Assembly: GCA_009599575.1 (NCBI GenBank)
Contig: VWND01000075.1
Span: 62,001 to 126,000, forward strand
Direction: 5' to 3'
DNA length: 64,000 nt
Source: Blumeriella jaapii
Lineage: Eukaryota > Ascomycota > Leotiomycetes > Helotiales > Drepanopezizaceae
Shown piece by piece: positions 44,032 through 56,819 of this stretch. The translations under genes were made by a program, and so were the position numbers. Positions within the stretch are counted from its first letter, which is position 1. Each line of letters opens with the position of its first letter. Under the pieces are notes generated by a model. The model saw only the letters and a list, made by a program, of their open reading frames with translations. It was not told where the DNA came from and searched no databases.

Positions 44032-46281
44032 CTATACTCTACACAGCCTTCCATTCCCACTCGGTAGCCCATCCGCAGTGACCACCTCCCAGTTCTCACT
44101 CCCCACTGCGGTCTGCGCAAAAAACGTGTCTCTAGGATCCAGCTTTCGTTTGACGGACAAGAGCCGCTCGTACGATGACCCATAGAAACTCTGCTGGAAG
44201 CCTGGCTCCAGGATATCGCCCTCCGCCAGATACGAGCCCGCGCCGGGCGACAGGTCCCTCCAGCGCTGCATGTGACGATGCGTGAAGTTCCGCCGGATAG
44301 CCAGCTGCACCGCGGCGCTGTCTCCGTCGGCCCAGTTCGCGGACTGCAGGATGTGCGCGTAGGTGTTGCGCCAGGCGGGATTGACGGCGTTGTCGGGTTG
44401 GCGTAGGTGCTGTCTGTGACTGGGATCTATGAGGAAGCCGATGATGGTAAGTCCAGCGGTAGAAGACGTTCGGATGGCGTTGAATGTGGCGTCTAGGGAG
44501 CTAGGGGTGTTCCAATTCTGCTTGGGCCAGAGACGAGACCCGGTGCAGACGTGTGTCTTGGAGACGGCTTCTTGGGGAAAAGAGGCGACCCATCCGGGGT
44601 AGAAAGAATCGTAGTGGACAGTTTTTGGGATGAAGGTGATGTTGAGAGCGGCTAGCTGAGCAAACCAGGGGCCGAGAAGTGCATTGGTCTCGAGGAGCGT
44701 CTTTCCTGGCGCCCAAAATGGCTGCATCAAGAATCGGGGGCCCGTCGGCGAGTTGAGGATGAACCAGTAGGCATAGATCCCTTGAGACGAGAGCGACGGG
44801 AAGTAGTCGAAATAGAGGCGTATGCCTTTCCAGAAATTCTCACTTGTTATCTTTCCACCAACAGCGAAGGAGAAAGTTGATGCTGTCACCTCCATATCAG
44901 GGCTACGAGATCAGTGTTTCAGCGAGCGATCTTTCCGGCCTACTACAGAGCAGGGGAACTGTGAAAAGAATTAGGTCACTGCCTGTTTGGCTTACTATGC
45001 TTTTACTGTAACAGACGTCACGACTCCAAATGTACTACCACCTCCTCCCCGAAGGGCCCAAAAGAGATCGGTGTTCTGGGCAAAATCTGCAGTGACGAAT
45101 CTTCCATCTGGCGTGACGACTTCCATAGCCTATAGAAAGTCAATATGTAGAGTGGTTATGAAAGACGAAGCATGGAGAATTGGCAGACCAAGACGTGATC
45201 CGCAGCCATGCCGTAAATAGAACTCAACGGCGAGTGGCCGCCTCCCTGAATATAGCCTCCCATGATACCAACTGTCTGGAATCCACATTAGCCGTCGATT
45301 GCAAAACTCAGGAGATTCGTCTTTACCGATCCCTCTCCACCAACTACGATGAGTCCTTTCTTATAAGCTACCTCATAGAGTTCGAAAGCCTGCACGCCAG
45401 CACCGGCCTTGAAAGCTGCTCCAGACCAGCTCGCTCCTCGTGCAGAATACTTTGCAAAGTACCTGATATCTTTGAGATTGTGAGTCCAGATTGATAACGC
45501 TCCTGCCCCTCCCGATTTTCCAGAGAAATCATGTCCGGTATTCTTGACAACCAGGCGGACGTTGGCGATCCTGGCAAAGTTCACTGCGAGCTGGATCTGG
45601 TAAACGTCTGAAATATTGACGGCATAATAGGGGAACGCGCCCAAGGTACAAGTCTTGCTGTTTGGATCTAATGTCGCTTCCTGTGTTGTGATACGTCAAC
45701 CTGCTGCCGGGAGAAAAAGTTTGCAAGACCTTACACAAGTCAGTCCCTGGTAGACGGGGGACATCATCGAGGTCGGATGTGCCATGCTGTCATTTATCAG
45801 CAAGATCCGTCAGCAAACGCATGGTTTCAGCTCACTGGATGCGACTATCTTGCCAGTTGGTGTACATGTTCTCACAAGTCGTCCGATCGTAGTGTTCTCC
45901 CGCATAACATGGAGATGCCAGAGGCACAGTCTTGATCAGAGCGTCATGACCCAATACGAGCTTCAAAGCTGACCAGATCCAAGTTGAAGGCCACATGTTG
46001 TCGCCCGGGAAGACTTTACAAGACCCAGAGACGCCTCGCTTAGTTGCGCCCGTCTCGTCACCAAACTGGAAGAGAGCAGCGGTTTTATCATCTAAGCCTG
46101 CTAGACCGTCGTCCGTCAGCTGTAGGGTTTCGAACTCAAAATATGTCGTGTTGATGGCTTTGACGACTTCCGGAGCCGGTGGACGTCCGGGAGAGACCGA
46201 GCTTGAAACAGGTTTACCCGCGGCGAGAGAGCTGAAGACCAGGACTGCGTTGCACAAGAAGGAAAGAGATTGCCCGAACAT
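44032..46281 (-). CDS. Secreted FAD-linked oxidoreductase, BBE-like
   Basis: Berberine-bridge-enzyme-like flavoprotein (PCMH-type FAD domain plus BBE C-terminal domain) that oxidises small alcohols, amines or sugars with oxygen. Six phase-consistent exons: 46281-45836, 45786-45735, 45680-45327, 45275-45189, 45129-44996, 44902-44032; 647 residues. The signal peptide is [22 protein letters not shown]-domain blocks: [35 protein letters not shown] (the GH histidine is the likely covalent FAD link), [54 protein letters not shown]. The second, cysteinyl FAD link of bicovalent enzymes seems absent at GGEGST. The BBE end is [34 protein letters not shown]. The exon 4 donor is GTCTGC, unusual but phase-correct. 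Such enzymes often sit in secondary-metabolite clusters; none is evident here. Confidence 0.93.
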
Positions 46282-47691
46282 GGCTGGCTCAGGACAAGTC
46301 GGAAGGAGAGAGATGAAGGCCAACACGGATACAGCGAAGAAGAAAAAACAGGTGAAACGTGGGCCGGGAAAGACGTTATAAAGAGAGAGAAAAATGAGCC
46401 TCGACCTCAATCTGGCCATATTCCGCTTTGGCTTGTCGAATGAGACGGTGATGTACAGAGTCGACCAATCTAGCCGCTATGGACCGGCACACAGCCCACC
46501 ATCTTGCACTTGCGTTGGTCTCCCCATGCTTGGGGGTCAGGGTGTTCCACTCTATCATAGAGTGTTCATCCATACTCCAGTGAGAATCCCAAGATCTCGA
46601 CTTGAATTTAAGGTCTGTCATTCAGAGATCAAACTAAATCGTCAACATTGCCCCGATCTCGACCATGCGGCCAATCTCCAAGGGCAGGACGTTCTTGGTC
46701 GTTACTACCAGAAATGTTGACGTTCTCTTTCAGACTGCTTCGAAAAGCATCTTCCGGTCACCCAGGGCCTATGATCACATCGTCTCGCTTCTCCATGAAA
46801 TACTAATGGGATCGGAGTGAAGGTGCGATAAGGACTAGTGCTAGGTGTAGATATCTGGGCTTTCCTGAACTCGCTCGATCAACACCTTCGCTACGCACTC
46901 CTTTTTGGATCCCTTTTGCAGCCGTTGAAGAACTGGCATGCGGGGTAGTGAGTTGACGGGATGCCGCATGTGCTGCGGGCACTAAAGTTTCAGCGAACGG
47001 ATCTGTCTCTAACTGGTCGGTTACGTGGACCTTCTGGCCCAATACGGATCCTAGGGTCGTTACACAAAGCCGGAGTGGATGTTCGTCTGAATCATCCTGC
47101 ATTCGTGGGCGGGCGGATAACAACATAACGGGTAGATAGCCAGCGGTCAAGGTCGGTTAGAGACTTTTACTGGTCGAACGGGGGGAAAAGGTGTGCAGAG
47201 ACTGTTTTCTGGATCCGATGTTTAATTTCACATCAGTCCCAAGAATCTGGATTCTATCATGTGTGTATTGAAACTTACCAAAGTCGGGACATAAATAGGC
47301 GACATCTTCGTGTTGTTAGCTCATAAACCCTGCAAGATGCCTAACCTGGCCTCGATGAGATGCTGAGTTTGGTAAAAATGCCTGTAATTACGATAATCCG
47401 CCCTTTACTCAAGAGAACCCGAGTTTCTCTCAGTGAGAGCGGATCGCATGAAGGGTGCTCTGGCCATGAGTTCCCTCCGGAAGCTAACCCGGAAGTGACT
47501 ATCACATCGTAAGCGAGGTCTACCGACTCATCGAAACCAACAAGCATCGAAATTGAGGGCTGGCGCTGTAGGGATGAGAGTATCTCCTCATGTGAAAAAT
47601 GTACATATGCTTCGAATAGATCACTTTCTCTCACGCAACTTTCAGAGAAATTTTGGTTTTCACAACGTTCAAGTATAAACTTCTTTTCGAA
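46282..47691. other. Intergenic region, shared upstream of two divergent genes
   Basis: 1.4 kb between the FAD oxidoreductase (minus) and the rhodopsin-domain gene (plus). A 157-codon minus-strand frame at 47341-47814 overlaps the start of the rhodopsin-domain gene and lacks any recognisable feature. No other gene seen. Confidence 0.45.
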
Positions 47692-49225
47692 ATGGCGGTA
47701 GACACTATGCAGCCAGCGGCGTATGCCATCATCGGTACTTTCTTGGGAATCAGCACTTTTTTCATGGCTCTGCGGGTTTGGTCGAGAGTGATCATGCGAA
47801 GAGAGGCAAATCAAGATGCTATGATGCTTTGGAGTAAGTATTCTGTTGGATGTGGTTTCTACTCGCCTGGTCTAACCTTACATACCATAGGCGATGCTTT
47901 ACTCTTAACAGCATACGTGAGCTTCAAAATCTCAAGGTACAGGAGCTATTCACTGACTCAATCATAGCTTCTCGTCGCTGGCGAAACTTTCGTCGTGATT
48001 ATGTGTAAGTAGTGCTACTACTTCAAACCACCATCTTATCTCCCATCGATCCTAACTCTCGAGCAACAGACACCCATCTCACCTACCAAGGCTACCACAT
48101 CAAGGACATACCCAAACTCAGCATCGACCAGAAAGTCCTCGGCCAAAAATATAATCTTGCGAACCAGCTTCTTTACAACCCGATCCTTTCTTTGGTCAAG
48201 GCATCCGTCATGCTATTCCTCACTCGCATCGGCAACACAAAGCCGCTAGTAAAATGGGCGCTGTACATCGCACAAGCCTTAAACTTGTGTCTTGCCATCG
48301 CCATCTTCTTCGCAGACGCCTTCCAGTGCTCCCCCGCGCACTACGTCTACGATTACCCAGAGATGGATCTCGCGGCCCAGATAGAGGCCGGTGCGGATGA
48401 GAAGGGACAGGTTGACGGTGTGACGGTACTGGGTGGGAAGTGTTTCAATCAGATCAAATTCTTCTTGATCTCGGCCGGGCTGGCGATCATGACGGACATC
48501 ATCACGCTGCTCATCCCGACAGCCATTGTTTGGGACCTGAAGATTTCAAGGAGGAAGAAGGTCGTTGCTAGCGGGGTGCTGAGCGTGGGCGTGGTGTAAG
48601 TGAGACCTGACTCCCTTTTCCTTCTTGGATGCAACGTCTGATTGTACTACAGCGTCACAGGCACGTCCGTTGCACGACTCTTGGTCTACCAATGGCGTTT
48701 CTCTCCTGATAACCACGACCGGACGTACGGGGTTGGGTATACGATTTCCTCCGTCGAGGCCAACTTGGCGTAAGTACATGAGAGCCAATTATCTCGTCGT
48801 CTCTAAGGTTCAGAACGCAAGCGAAAAGCGTTTGGGTTCTTTCGAATTCACATCTTGGTCGAGTAATTGCTAATTCCATGTCCTCCAGAGTTGCCTGCGG
48901 AGCTATTTTATCCCTCGGGCCGCTGATGCGTCGCGTGGCACCCAAGATGTTCGGTCAATCGCAGACCTCTCAGTCAAGACCAAAGCCCTCGGACTATATC
49001 GAGGAATCTTCCGGCCAGACCAACACGCACGAGCTAAAGTCTTTTGGCGCGAGATCGCAAAACTGGAAGAACACCAAGAATCAGACTGAGGCGTGGGCGA
49101 GCAACGAGAATATTCTCCCGTTCCAAAGGCCCAAGGAGGGGATCACCAAGGATGTCAAGGTCGTGATGTCGTACAGCTCGTCACCGTCGTTGGGCGGAGA
49201 AGATGAGAGAAGGTCGAGCTTTTGA
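47692..49225 (+). CDS. Fungal rhodopsin-domain (SAT4/PTH11-like) integral membrane protein
   Basis: Seven-helix membrane protein of the fungal rhodopsin-domain family, whose members include candidate G-protein-coupled receptors; no retinal lysine is implied. Exons 47692-47833, 47891-47916, 47968-48004, 48070-48595, 48653-48769 and 48889-49225 give 394 residues, with all phases matching. Helix blocks: [100 protein letters not shown], and [20 protein letters not shown]. Conserved family features are the HLTYQGYH region, [17 protein letters not shown] and [10 protein letters not shown]. The C-terminal 110 residues are polar and cytoplasmic ([20 protein letters not shown]). Two very small exons (26 and 37 bp) are typical of this family. 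Confidence 0.9.
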
Positions 49226-49860
49226 GGATGTTATTTTTTTGCGTGGAAAGAGGTGGTTAGAGGAATTGTGATACATAATAAAGCAACAGTGTGGCTTGGA
49301 TTTGATACTGTCAGACTGCCGAGATAATCTTCTATTCAAACATAGCAGGATGATAAATAACAAAAACCGTTTGGATTCCAAAGTTGGCCGTCAGATCCGA
49401 CTACAAATGTCGTGGCCAAAAGCAAGACCAGTCCCACTAACACCACATTCCTCTTGTCTCATCTGCCATTCGAACCACGAAGAAGAAGAATTCACGTATC
49501 GAGGCATTTCTGTTCCTAAACAGACGAGAACTGTGATGCTGACGAGAGTTGTTCAGTAGAGTGATGGCATCAAGCTATTAAAGAACCAACTCTCTGCCAG
49601 ATAGAGAGGTTCGAAAATGAAACACTCCAAACAGAGGGCAAGATATCGTGTACTTTGAAAAGGCCTCGGGCGAAAGAGCTTGCCCTGTCTGCAAGCAAAG
49701 AAAAACATAAGTCTTGGGTGTCTACAGTCCTATATATCTGCATACACGAACTGAGCACAGCACGTAGCTCTGCCGAGCTCTAGCGTCCACGTGACCAGCC
49801 CATCCACCCGTGCAAAGGGCCGTCCAGGATTTCCTCCTGCGCTCTGTCTCCACCCCGTCT
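49226..49860. other. Intergenic region
   Basis: Spacer between two plus-strand genes, moderate GC, no gene seen. It contains the promoter of the mitochondrial carrier. Confidence 0.5.
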
Positions 49861-50841
49861 ATGGACATCTCCACGCATCTCTCCAACGTGGGCGCCTCAG
49901 CAACAGGCAGCATCATCTCCAAGCTCGCCTGCTACCCGCTCGACACCATCGCCGTGCAGTACCAGACGTCGACGCGGCGGCCCCTGCTCTCCATCCCGTT
50001 GCGAGCCTACTACCGCGGCATTGGCCTTACTTTGCTCCTCGTCACGCCGGCCACTGCTTTGTACCTGACGACGCGCGAGGCCGCCCAGATCGCCTTCCTG
50101 CCGCACCTGGGCGACGGCACTCTGAACGATGCCCTGAGTGGCTGCGTCGCCGAACTGGCAGGCAGCGTGCTGTTCACGCCCATGGAGGTGTTGAAGGCGA
50201 GGCTGCAGATCTCGAGGAGCGGGAGGGAGGGGAGGCTGATGTATCAATTGAGGAACATGGCGGCCAAGGAGGGCTGGAGGGGTTTCTACAGGTCCGTTGC
50301 TCTGCCTACCTACCTTATGTTTGGTCCGTGACCACATGTCTCTGCTGAGAGCGACGCGTCGGGAAGCTCAGGCGGCGCAAGTTCGTACGTGTGAAAGTGT
50401 GGAAAGGGAATCGGCTAATGCTGAAGCAGAGGCTACGTGATGGGCATTGCAAGTTACATCCCCTTCAACATCCTCTGGTGGACGACGTACGGCAACGTCC
50501 GGCGCGGGATGAAAGACTGCAGTCCTTCCAACCAAATCGCGTGCGCCGCCTCCTCGGCTGCGCTCTGCTCAGCCGCTTTCATCCACCCGCTCGAGCTCGT
50601 CAAGACCCGGTACCAGGTCGCGACGAGCGACACGGTCGCGGCGGCCGGCGTGGTCACGGGATCGAGGAATTCGGACCGCGAGGGCTTGAGGCAAGTGGTG
50701 AGGAATGTGCGCGCCGAGAGCGGTCTGAGGGGCTTCTACTCGGGCTTCTTGCCGGCGGTGCTGAGGAGCGTGCCGAGTTCTATCATCATGATGAGCGTCT
50801 TCGAGCATTTGAAGGCGGACCGGAAACCTAGCCTTGAGTAG
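49861..50841 (+). CDS. Mitochondrial carrier family protein
   Basis: Inner-membrane solute carrier with three tandem repeats. Exons 49861-50291 and 50430-50841; the intron (GTCCGT..GCAG) splits an Arg codon in GFYRGYVMGI; 280 residues. Repeat signatures: repeat 1 CYPLDTIAVQYQT, in which the usual basic residue of PxDxxK/R is Ala; repeat 2 FTPMEVLKARLQ; repeat 3 IHPLELVKTRYQ. The typical EGWRGFYRG and SGLRGFYSGFLPAVLRSVP end motifs follow repeats 2 and 3. The start ATG at 49861 begins MDISTHLSNVGASATGSII, directly before helix 1. Substrate cannot be told; the intermediate length and the SAM-carrier or Mtm1-like repeat style are not decisive. Confidence 0.92.
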
Positions 50842-51303
50842 GTGATGCACTGTGGGAAGACGGGAAGTCGAAGGATGGGGGCTACGCATGTCTGGACGGC
50901 GTTTGTGGGAAGAGCATAGACTGGGTTTGATTGCCCTTGGTGCGATTCTGACACATGGTGTCCTCTAAGTGGGCTGTGTATGGGTTACGGGCCCGGTCGT
51001 CTCGAATCTGTCAAATGTAGCTTCTCTGCATTGTATTATCATGTGTACCTTGCCCGCGAGCTTCCCCAAAGCTAGACTCACTTCCACTCTCGTCGCCATT
51101 TCCTGCTAATGAGTATCTAGGTAGGTGAAGTACCCGAGCGTGTTCTCCTCCATCTTCAATCTATCAGACGTCATCTTCATTTCAATACCATTTCCTTGAT
51201 CTTCGCGCCCAAGTGGATGCCCCCCACCGCTTCTCTTTGAGAAATGGTAGGATGGATTATGGGCTTGCCATTAATTTCCAAGCTTTACGAAATCGTCTGT
51301 AAT
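50842..51303. other. Intergenic region before the transposon block
   Basis: 3' side of the carrier gene; GC normal until about 51.29 kb, after which the sequence turns AT-rich at the LINE end. No gene seen. Confidence 0.5.
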
Positions 51304-51337
51304 AGTAGTAGTAGTATTAATTAACGTCTAGCGGAGT

Positions 51338-51353
51338 GCAGCCGAGAGGCTGC
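51338..51353 (-). other. LINE 3'-end stem-loop
   Basis: GCAGCC and GGCTGC form a perfect 6-bp stem around a four-base loop, about 20-35 bp from the TAC-type tail of the LINE. It is one of the few GC-rich stretches of the element. A 3' hairpin is a common recognition mark for LINE reverse transcriptases (family knowledge). Confidence 0.55.
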
Positions 51354-52309
51354 CCTCCTAGGACCTCTCAGAAGGTACGGAAACATGCTAAATTAAGGAA
51401 TTAAATACAAAATACGATTCCGAAAGCAATTCGTATTAATACAGCTAAAGCTGCTGTCGACTACGCTTTTCGCCGCTTTTTGCGATGGTCCGTCAGTAAA
51501 AAATATAAACGTAAAGCTTAAAGAAAAGCCCAAAAAATGTATATACGGCACCGATCAAAGTATAATCTGTCGGTTGCGTGGAAACGCATAATAGTATGGC
51601 TAATAGGCCGAGAAAAAAAAAAAAAAAAGAAAAGCAGTATTTAAATGTTCGAATCCAAAAACCAAAAGCCAAAAGCTAAAAAAACAGACTTGCGTTTATT
51701 AAAATAAAAAAGCATTCGTTGCATAAATATATATAATAATATTCGCTTCGCTGTAACGTTGCTTCGCGCGGCCGTACGCAGTTTATTTTGTTCGAATTGC
51801 ATTCGATCAAAGTAAGTAATATACGTATAGCAAAACTGGTCATATTTGAGAAATTGTAATAATAACGCGTAGAAACGTTACAAAAATTTTTGGCTCGCGA
51901 AACAGGTTTTTAAAAAATATTACGGCCTTTTGTTCGATTCGGGAAAAAACGTTTGGTCGAGTTTTTTTAAGCCAACTAAAGAAACGTTTAATCGCGCGGC
52001 GGCATAGCATTAAATATAATAAGGTTTTAAGCTTTTTGCATTTGCAGCGCAGTTTAACGTCGGTATGATTATATTTGACGTAATATTATTCGTAGTTTTT
52101 ATAAATAATTTTGATCGCCAAATAATAATAAAGCAATCGTTTCGGCATATCGAACTTCGGCAAAAGTTTAATTGCGTAAACCGGGTTTCACCGCTTATAA
52201 TTTCGTAAAAGCTTTCTGCTGGCTGTTTTATCAAAAGCTTCGGTGCGAATTTCGCATTTTTTTGAAATCGGAGCGTATTTTATTTATAATCGGTTCGGAC
52301 GCAAAACTT

Positions 52310-52640
52310 TTATTTTAAAAAGTTTTTTTTGCTTTCGCATTTGCTAATTTGTCGGCGGCCTCGTTGTTTTCGATGCTCGTATAACCCGGGGCTTATTTGA
52401 TTTTTACGTCGTATATTTCTATTATTTTTTGGCAGATTAAAAAAGCTTATTAAGAAAAAAAAAAAGATATCCCGCGTATTTTTCAAATTATTAAAATACT
52501 GTCGATATATATTTATAGCTTTTGCGTACGCATTTCGGCTGGCATGCTCGCAGTTTTTTGCAAGCTTTTTTATGCTTTTATCGCTTTTGCGTCGAAAACG
52601 TAAAAATGGTCGTTTATCGAATCGTATTTAAACGCTATTT
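52310..52640 (-). pseudogene. LINE RNase H domain remnant
   Basis: Reading the minus strand, HFYVFDAKAI corresponds to the active-site VFDAE segment with Glu changed to Lys, a change that a G-to-A transition makes. Further on, PGYTSIENNEAADKLANAKA matches the GHxGIxGNExAD end of the domain. Stops interrupt the frame between them. Confidence 0.65.
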
Positions 52641-53211
52641 GCTTACGGTTCTGATATATAGCGTATTCGTAGCCTACGAAATAGGCGCCGTTTTTATACT
52701 TTTCGCAGTTGTCCGAAAAAATCGTAACGTTTTCGGAAGATAGTTTTATTTATTATTTTTTAAAGTCCTCCGCGGCTTTTTTCTTTTTAACGCTTATAAT
52801 AGAATCGGTGCGGCTGCCGGGCGAAAAGTACGAGAAAATCAGTTTGGATCGTAGGATTTATAAAAAAATATCGCCGAAGCGTTGGATTTTCGTTTTGGCG
52901 GCTATATATATATCCGCGTATTTGCCTCGAAAAATCACTAGGATAAAAATGCGTTAAATTAAAAAATGCGCTTCGTTTACGATTTGCAATTTTATCGCAA
53001 AACGTGCTTTGATTTTTTTTAAAACCGCGCTCGCGGAAAAAAAGCCTGCGTTCCGTATTATTATAATAAAAAAGGTGGTGCGTTATATAAAAAGTATTTT
53101 TCGTGCGGCCAGAATAATAGTTTTTTATATCAGATCGATATAACTGCCGAAACGGGTACTGATTTGGCTATTTCGTCCGGTTCGGCGTTTAGGCTTCGTA
53201 CGGCCTGCGTA

Positions 53212-53510
53212 TGTGACGATCTAATCAGTCGAAGGGCTGGGAGATCAGTCAACTGGTCGCCGTGTTCACATGGTATGAGAAACGAGCCTTTGGTTCTGTA
53301 ACAACAAAGATATTCACTTAAAATCAACAACTGCAAAAGGCAGAGGTTGCTAAAGAAAGAAAGCCTTATATACATAATAGTCTCCATAGTTGATGGGAAG
53401 ACCCACCAGGAGACCAGAAAGCTTGCAATTATACGTAGTTGCTAGGAAGCTTGCAGCTATACGTAGTTGCTGGAGTGACACGAGAGGTGGCAACAGAATA
53501 AATCGTTACA
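53212..53510 (-). repeat. LTR (3' LTR of the minus-strand Gypsy element)
   Basis: 299 bp, TGTGACGAT at the low-coordinate end and ATCGTTACA at the other. It contains two GTAGTTGC-type tandem units (GCTTGCARNTATACGTAGTT), shared with the other LTR. Confidence 0.95.
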
Positions 53511-53753
53511 CTACCCCCCCGTCCGAAAAAAGCGCGCCCTCGAGCTTTTATCCATTAGTACGTCACTATCCAAATAATCGTACGAATCCAAACTTTCGAA
53601 ATATACTTTCAGCCAATTTACAAGTTTTGCAAAAGGACCGGGAAGCTTTTTATGCGCCAAATGAAAATCGCGCATTTTCAGAAGAGCGTATATAAAGTCA
53701 GACGCGGGGTACCACGTGAAATTTTTATTTAAGCCTATTTAAAAAGCTTTATA

Positions 53754-54932
53754 CTAAAAGGTTTTCCGTTGCATTCGACAGGCGATTAATTTTTCGACTT
53801 CGTATTTAAGCTTATTAATTATATTAATAGATTCAGAGGCTGAATTAATCTGACCTGAAAGCGCGTCGTCAGCTGCTTTACGCAGTCGATTAGCATAAAA
53901 AACTGAATATACGTTTATAATATTAAAAAGGTCTAGCTTGAAAGCGTTGAAAATTTTGGTTACAATTTTAAAAAGGCCGTTTATAGAATTGTCGAATTTG
54001 CGAAAAGGCCGAAAGATCGGAAATAAGCGCATATCGAGCCATACGTAATCGCCAACGTTAAAATCGTTCGCGCGGCGAAATTTATTCGTACTTTTTTTTA
54101 TTTTGTCGTAAGTTTATTAAAAGTGCGATTTAGCGAAGTTCCAGGCGTCGTAGTGGCGGCGAACGTACGCACGAGCTTCGTCTGCGTTTAGTTTGTATAA
54201 AGGATTGGAAAAAAGGGAAATATCGAGCTTTCAGTTTCAATTGATATGGGAAATATAACCGTATATAATTTCAAAAGGTGAAAGGCCATCTAGACTTTTG
54301 TAAAAAAGAACCATTTAAGCGAAATTTATTATTAAAAGAAATTCGCTTTAATCGTTTTAATAAAAGTTTACGAAAGGTCGAAAGCGTTTTTGCAGATATT
54401 AGTTGTAAATTTCGGTCTAACCGTCGGTTTTAAAGTAAGCGGCTATCGAAAGCTTTAATTGCGTACCGAGTATTTTATTTAATTCAGACCAGAAGATAGA
54501 CTAATACTGGAAGCTACGATCGCTAATAATACTTTTTGAAAAGCCAAAATACTTATACACGTGGAATATATACAATTTAACAAGGCTTCGAGCGTCGATA
54601 TTTTTATAGCAAAAAATCGAAATAACCTGCTTGGAAAAGCGATTTATTATTACGAACACGTTATCGTAACCGTGTTTATTTTTATTAAAATTACAAAAGT
54701 TTATTATAACGTGCTTTCAAAAGTGGTTAAAAACAGAAAAAAGCTAAAAAAAGCCGGGGCGCTTATTTTTTAAAATAAAACTCTTTCGATAAACGTAGCA
54801 ATTGCGACAGTATTGTTTTACGAAAGCTGTTATACTTCGCCAATAATATTGGTTCGAAAGCAATTGCGTAGTTTTGCGAGCGCTGAGATAAGCGGTGGAG
54901 ATTTGGTCGTGCATTTTTCGTACAAAGGCCAA
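53754..54932 (-). pseudogene. Gypsy integrase and chromodomain-like tail, degraded
   Basis: The zinc-binding start of integrase is visible as HDQISTAYLSARKTTQLLSN, YYWRSITAFVKQYCRNCYVYR (54744-54932). The end (53754-54032) has YANRLRKAADDALSGQINSA and NKLKYEVEKLIACR, matching the region after integrase that leads into the chromodomain. Between them the frame is broken and the catalytic part is hard to follow. Confidence 0.75.
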
Positions 54933-55370
54933 ACGAAAATGATCGACGTCTGATATTATCAGGCGACCGTAATATAGCAGCAGATCGCGTTTAAATATAT
55001 ACGAAGTATTATTATCGTTCCTTTTCGTAGCGTTTCGTACAGCTTTTTTTCGGAGGGCTATCAGACTGCTAGCTGTGCGATTAACGTAGAAAAGCTGGTT
55101 AACGACACGGAATGCGAATAAAAAATCAGCTATTTTAACGATAAAAACAGCTGTTTCGAAGGCCGTGGACGGTCGAAATTTTTTAATTAAAAAGCGATAA
55201 TCGATTTGATCGGCTCGAAAAAGTATTTGCAGGCGCTAAATACGTTTAAAAAAGTTTTAGCGGTCGAATTCGCTCGTACGACGTATTAATGCGTTAGCCA
55301 AAAAGTTATGTTTATCTGGTCTATACGTAATAAAAAAGTTGTAGTCGGCGAAAAGCTCGGCCCAGCGTGC

Positions 55371-56819
55371 TTATCGAGCGTTTAAAAGCTTGGAAGTTAT
55401 AAAATACTTTAAAGCTTTATAATTAGTAATTATTTTGATTTGATAAACTAAGCTAATTAATTCAATACGAAAGTTGCTTAAAAATTTTACGATTGCGAAT
55501 ATTTCTTTATCGTATACGACGTAGTTTAGCTTTGCGAAAGCTATAGTTTTGCTGAAATAAGCGATTAAAAGCCAATCGTCGCTATGAAATTGCGAAAGCA
55601 TAAAAGCTACTACGCCGTCGAAAGCGTCAGTTTCTAATATACAAAAAAGGTTTTGCCTGTAATATTATAGAACTGATGCAGTAATAAAGGCTAGTGTAAA
55701 AAGGTCGAAACTCTTCTAACATTCAGAAATGAAATTAAAAAAAACGTTAGCTTTAGTTAAATGGACCAAAAGCTTTGCAATTATACCGTAGTTTCGAATA
55801 AAACGTCGGTAGAAATTACAAAAACCAAAAAAGCTTTGTATACCTTTTATAATAATAAAAAGCTTTTAATAAGCGATTACGAAAACTTTTTCTAGATCTA
55901 CTTCTAGGCCTTCAGTCGAAATAATAAAGCTTAAGTAACGGGTCCGAATAACGTTGAATTTAGACTTTCGAATATCGGCTTGTAATCTAGCGTTAGCGAG
56001 CCTTTGAAGCACTTTGCGAACGTATATAGCGTATTCCAAAGGGTCGAACGAGTAAATAAAAATATTATCCAGATATGCAATGCAAAAATCGTCTAAATAA
56101 TCGAAAACGTCGTTCATATAGCGTTGATAAATTGCGAATCCATTAATAAGGCCAAAAAGTAGCATTTTGCATTTATAAGCGCCGTAACGCGTACGAAACG
56201 TCGTCAGTTTTTTATTGGCGGGGTCTATTCGAATTTTATAAAAGGCTTGACGAATATCGAGCTTCGTAAAAATTCGCGCTTCCGAAAAACGAGCAAAAGT
56301 CTTATCGATAAAAAGGAGAAAGTAGCGATTTTTACGAATAATATTATTAAAAGCTCGATAATCGATACAAAAACGCAGTAAACCGTCGGGTTTTTTAGCG
56401 AAAAGCACTGGAATAGCAAAAAAAGCGATAAAAGGTTCGATAAAACCTTTGTCAAAGTTGTTTTGCAAATAAGTTTTGACAATCTCGAGCTTTAAAATCG
56501 ATATCTTATACAAAAAAGTGTATTTCAGCTTTTTCTCATTTATAATAAGCTCGATTTTATAATCGTAGGGCCGATAAAAGGCTAGCTCGTTATTGGCGGC
56601 CTTAAAAAACACATGTTCGAAATCTTTGTATTCCGGAGGAAAAAATTCGAAAAAAGATTTATTCGAAATTAGCTCTGCTAAGCTAGTTGAAAAGGTCGAA
56701 ATCGATATTTCATTAGTTTTGAAACGTTCGAAAAAACTGTGAAATTGGGTTTTAAGAAAAGTATTATACGTAAAATCGTTTAATATTCTATCGATTTCGT
56801 ATAAAAAGATTGAAAACAC
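55371..56819 (-). pseudogene. Gypsy reverse transcriptase / RNase H, degraded
   Basis: A 317-codon frame (55866-56819) shows KPDGLLRFCIDYRAFNNII, IFTKLDIRQAFYKIRID, FRTRYGAYKCKMLLFGL and the active-site region CIAYLDNIFIYS. The second catalytic Asp of YLDD is replaced by Asn. RNase H follows at 55371-55601 (LIAYFSKTIAFAKLNYVVYD, KEIFAIVKFL). The two are separated by stops, so no working polyprotein remains. Confidence 0.9.

Noticed and set aside
47341..47814. 157-codon minus-strand frame
   Set aside because: It overlaps the start and first exon of the well-supported rhodopsin-domain gene and shows no recognised motif.
51640..51660. GTTCGAATCC, like a tRNA B box
   Set aside because: It lies inside the LINE and no acceptor stem, A box or cloverleaf can be formed around it.
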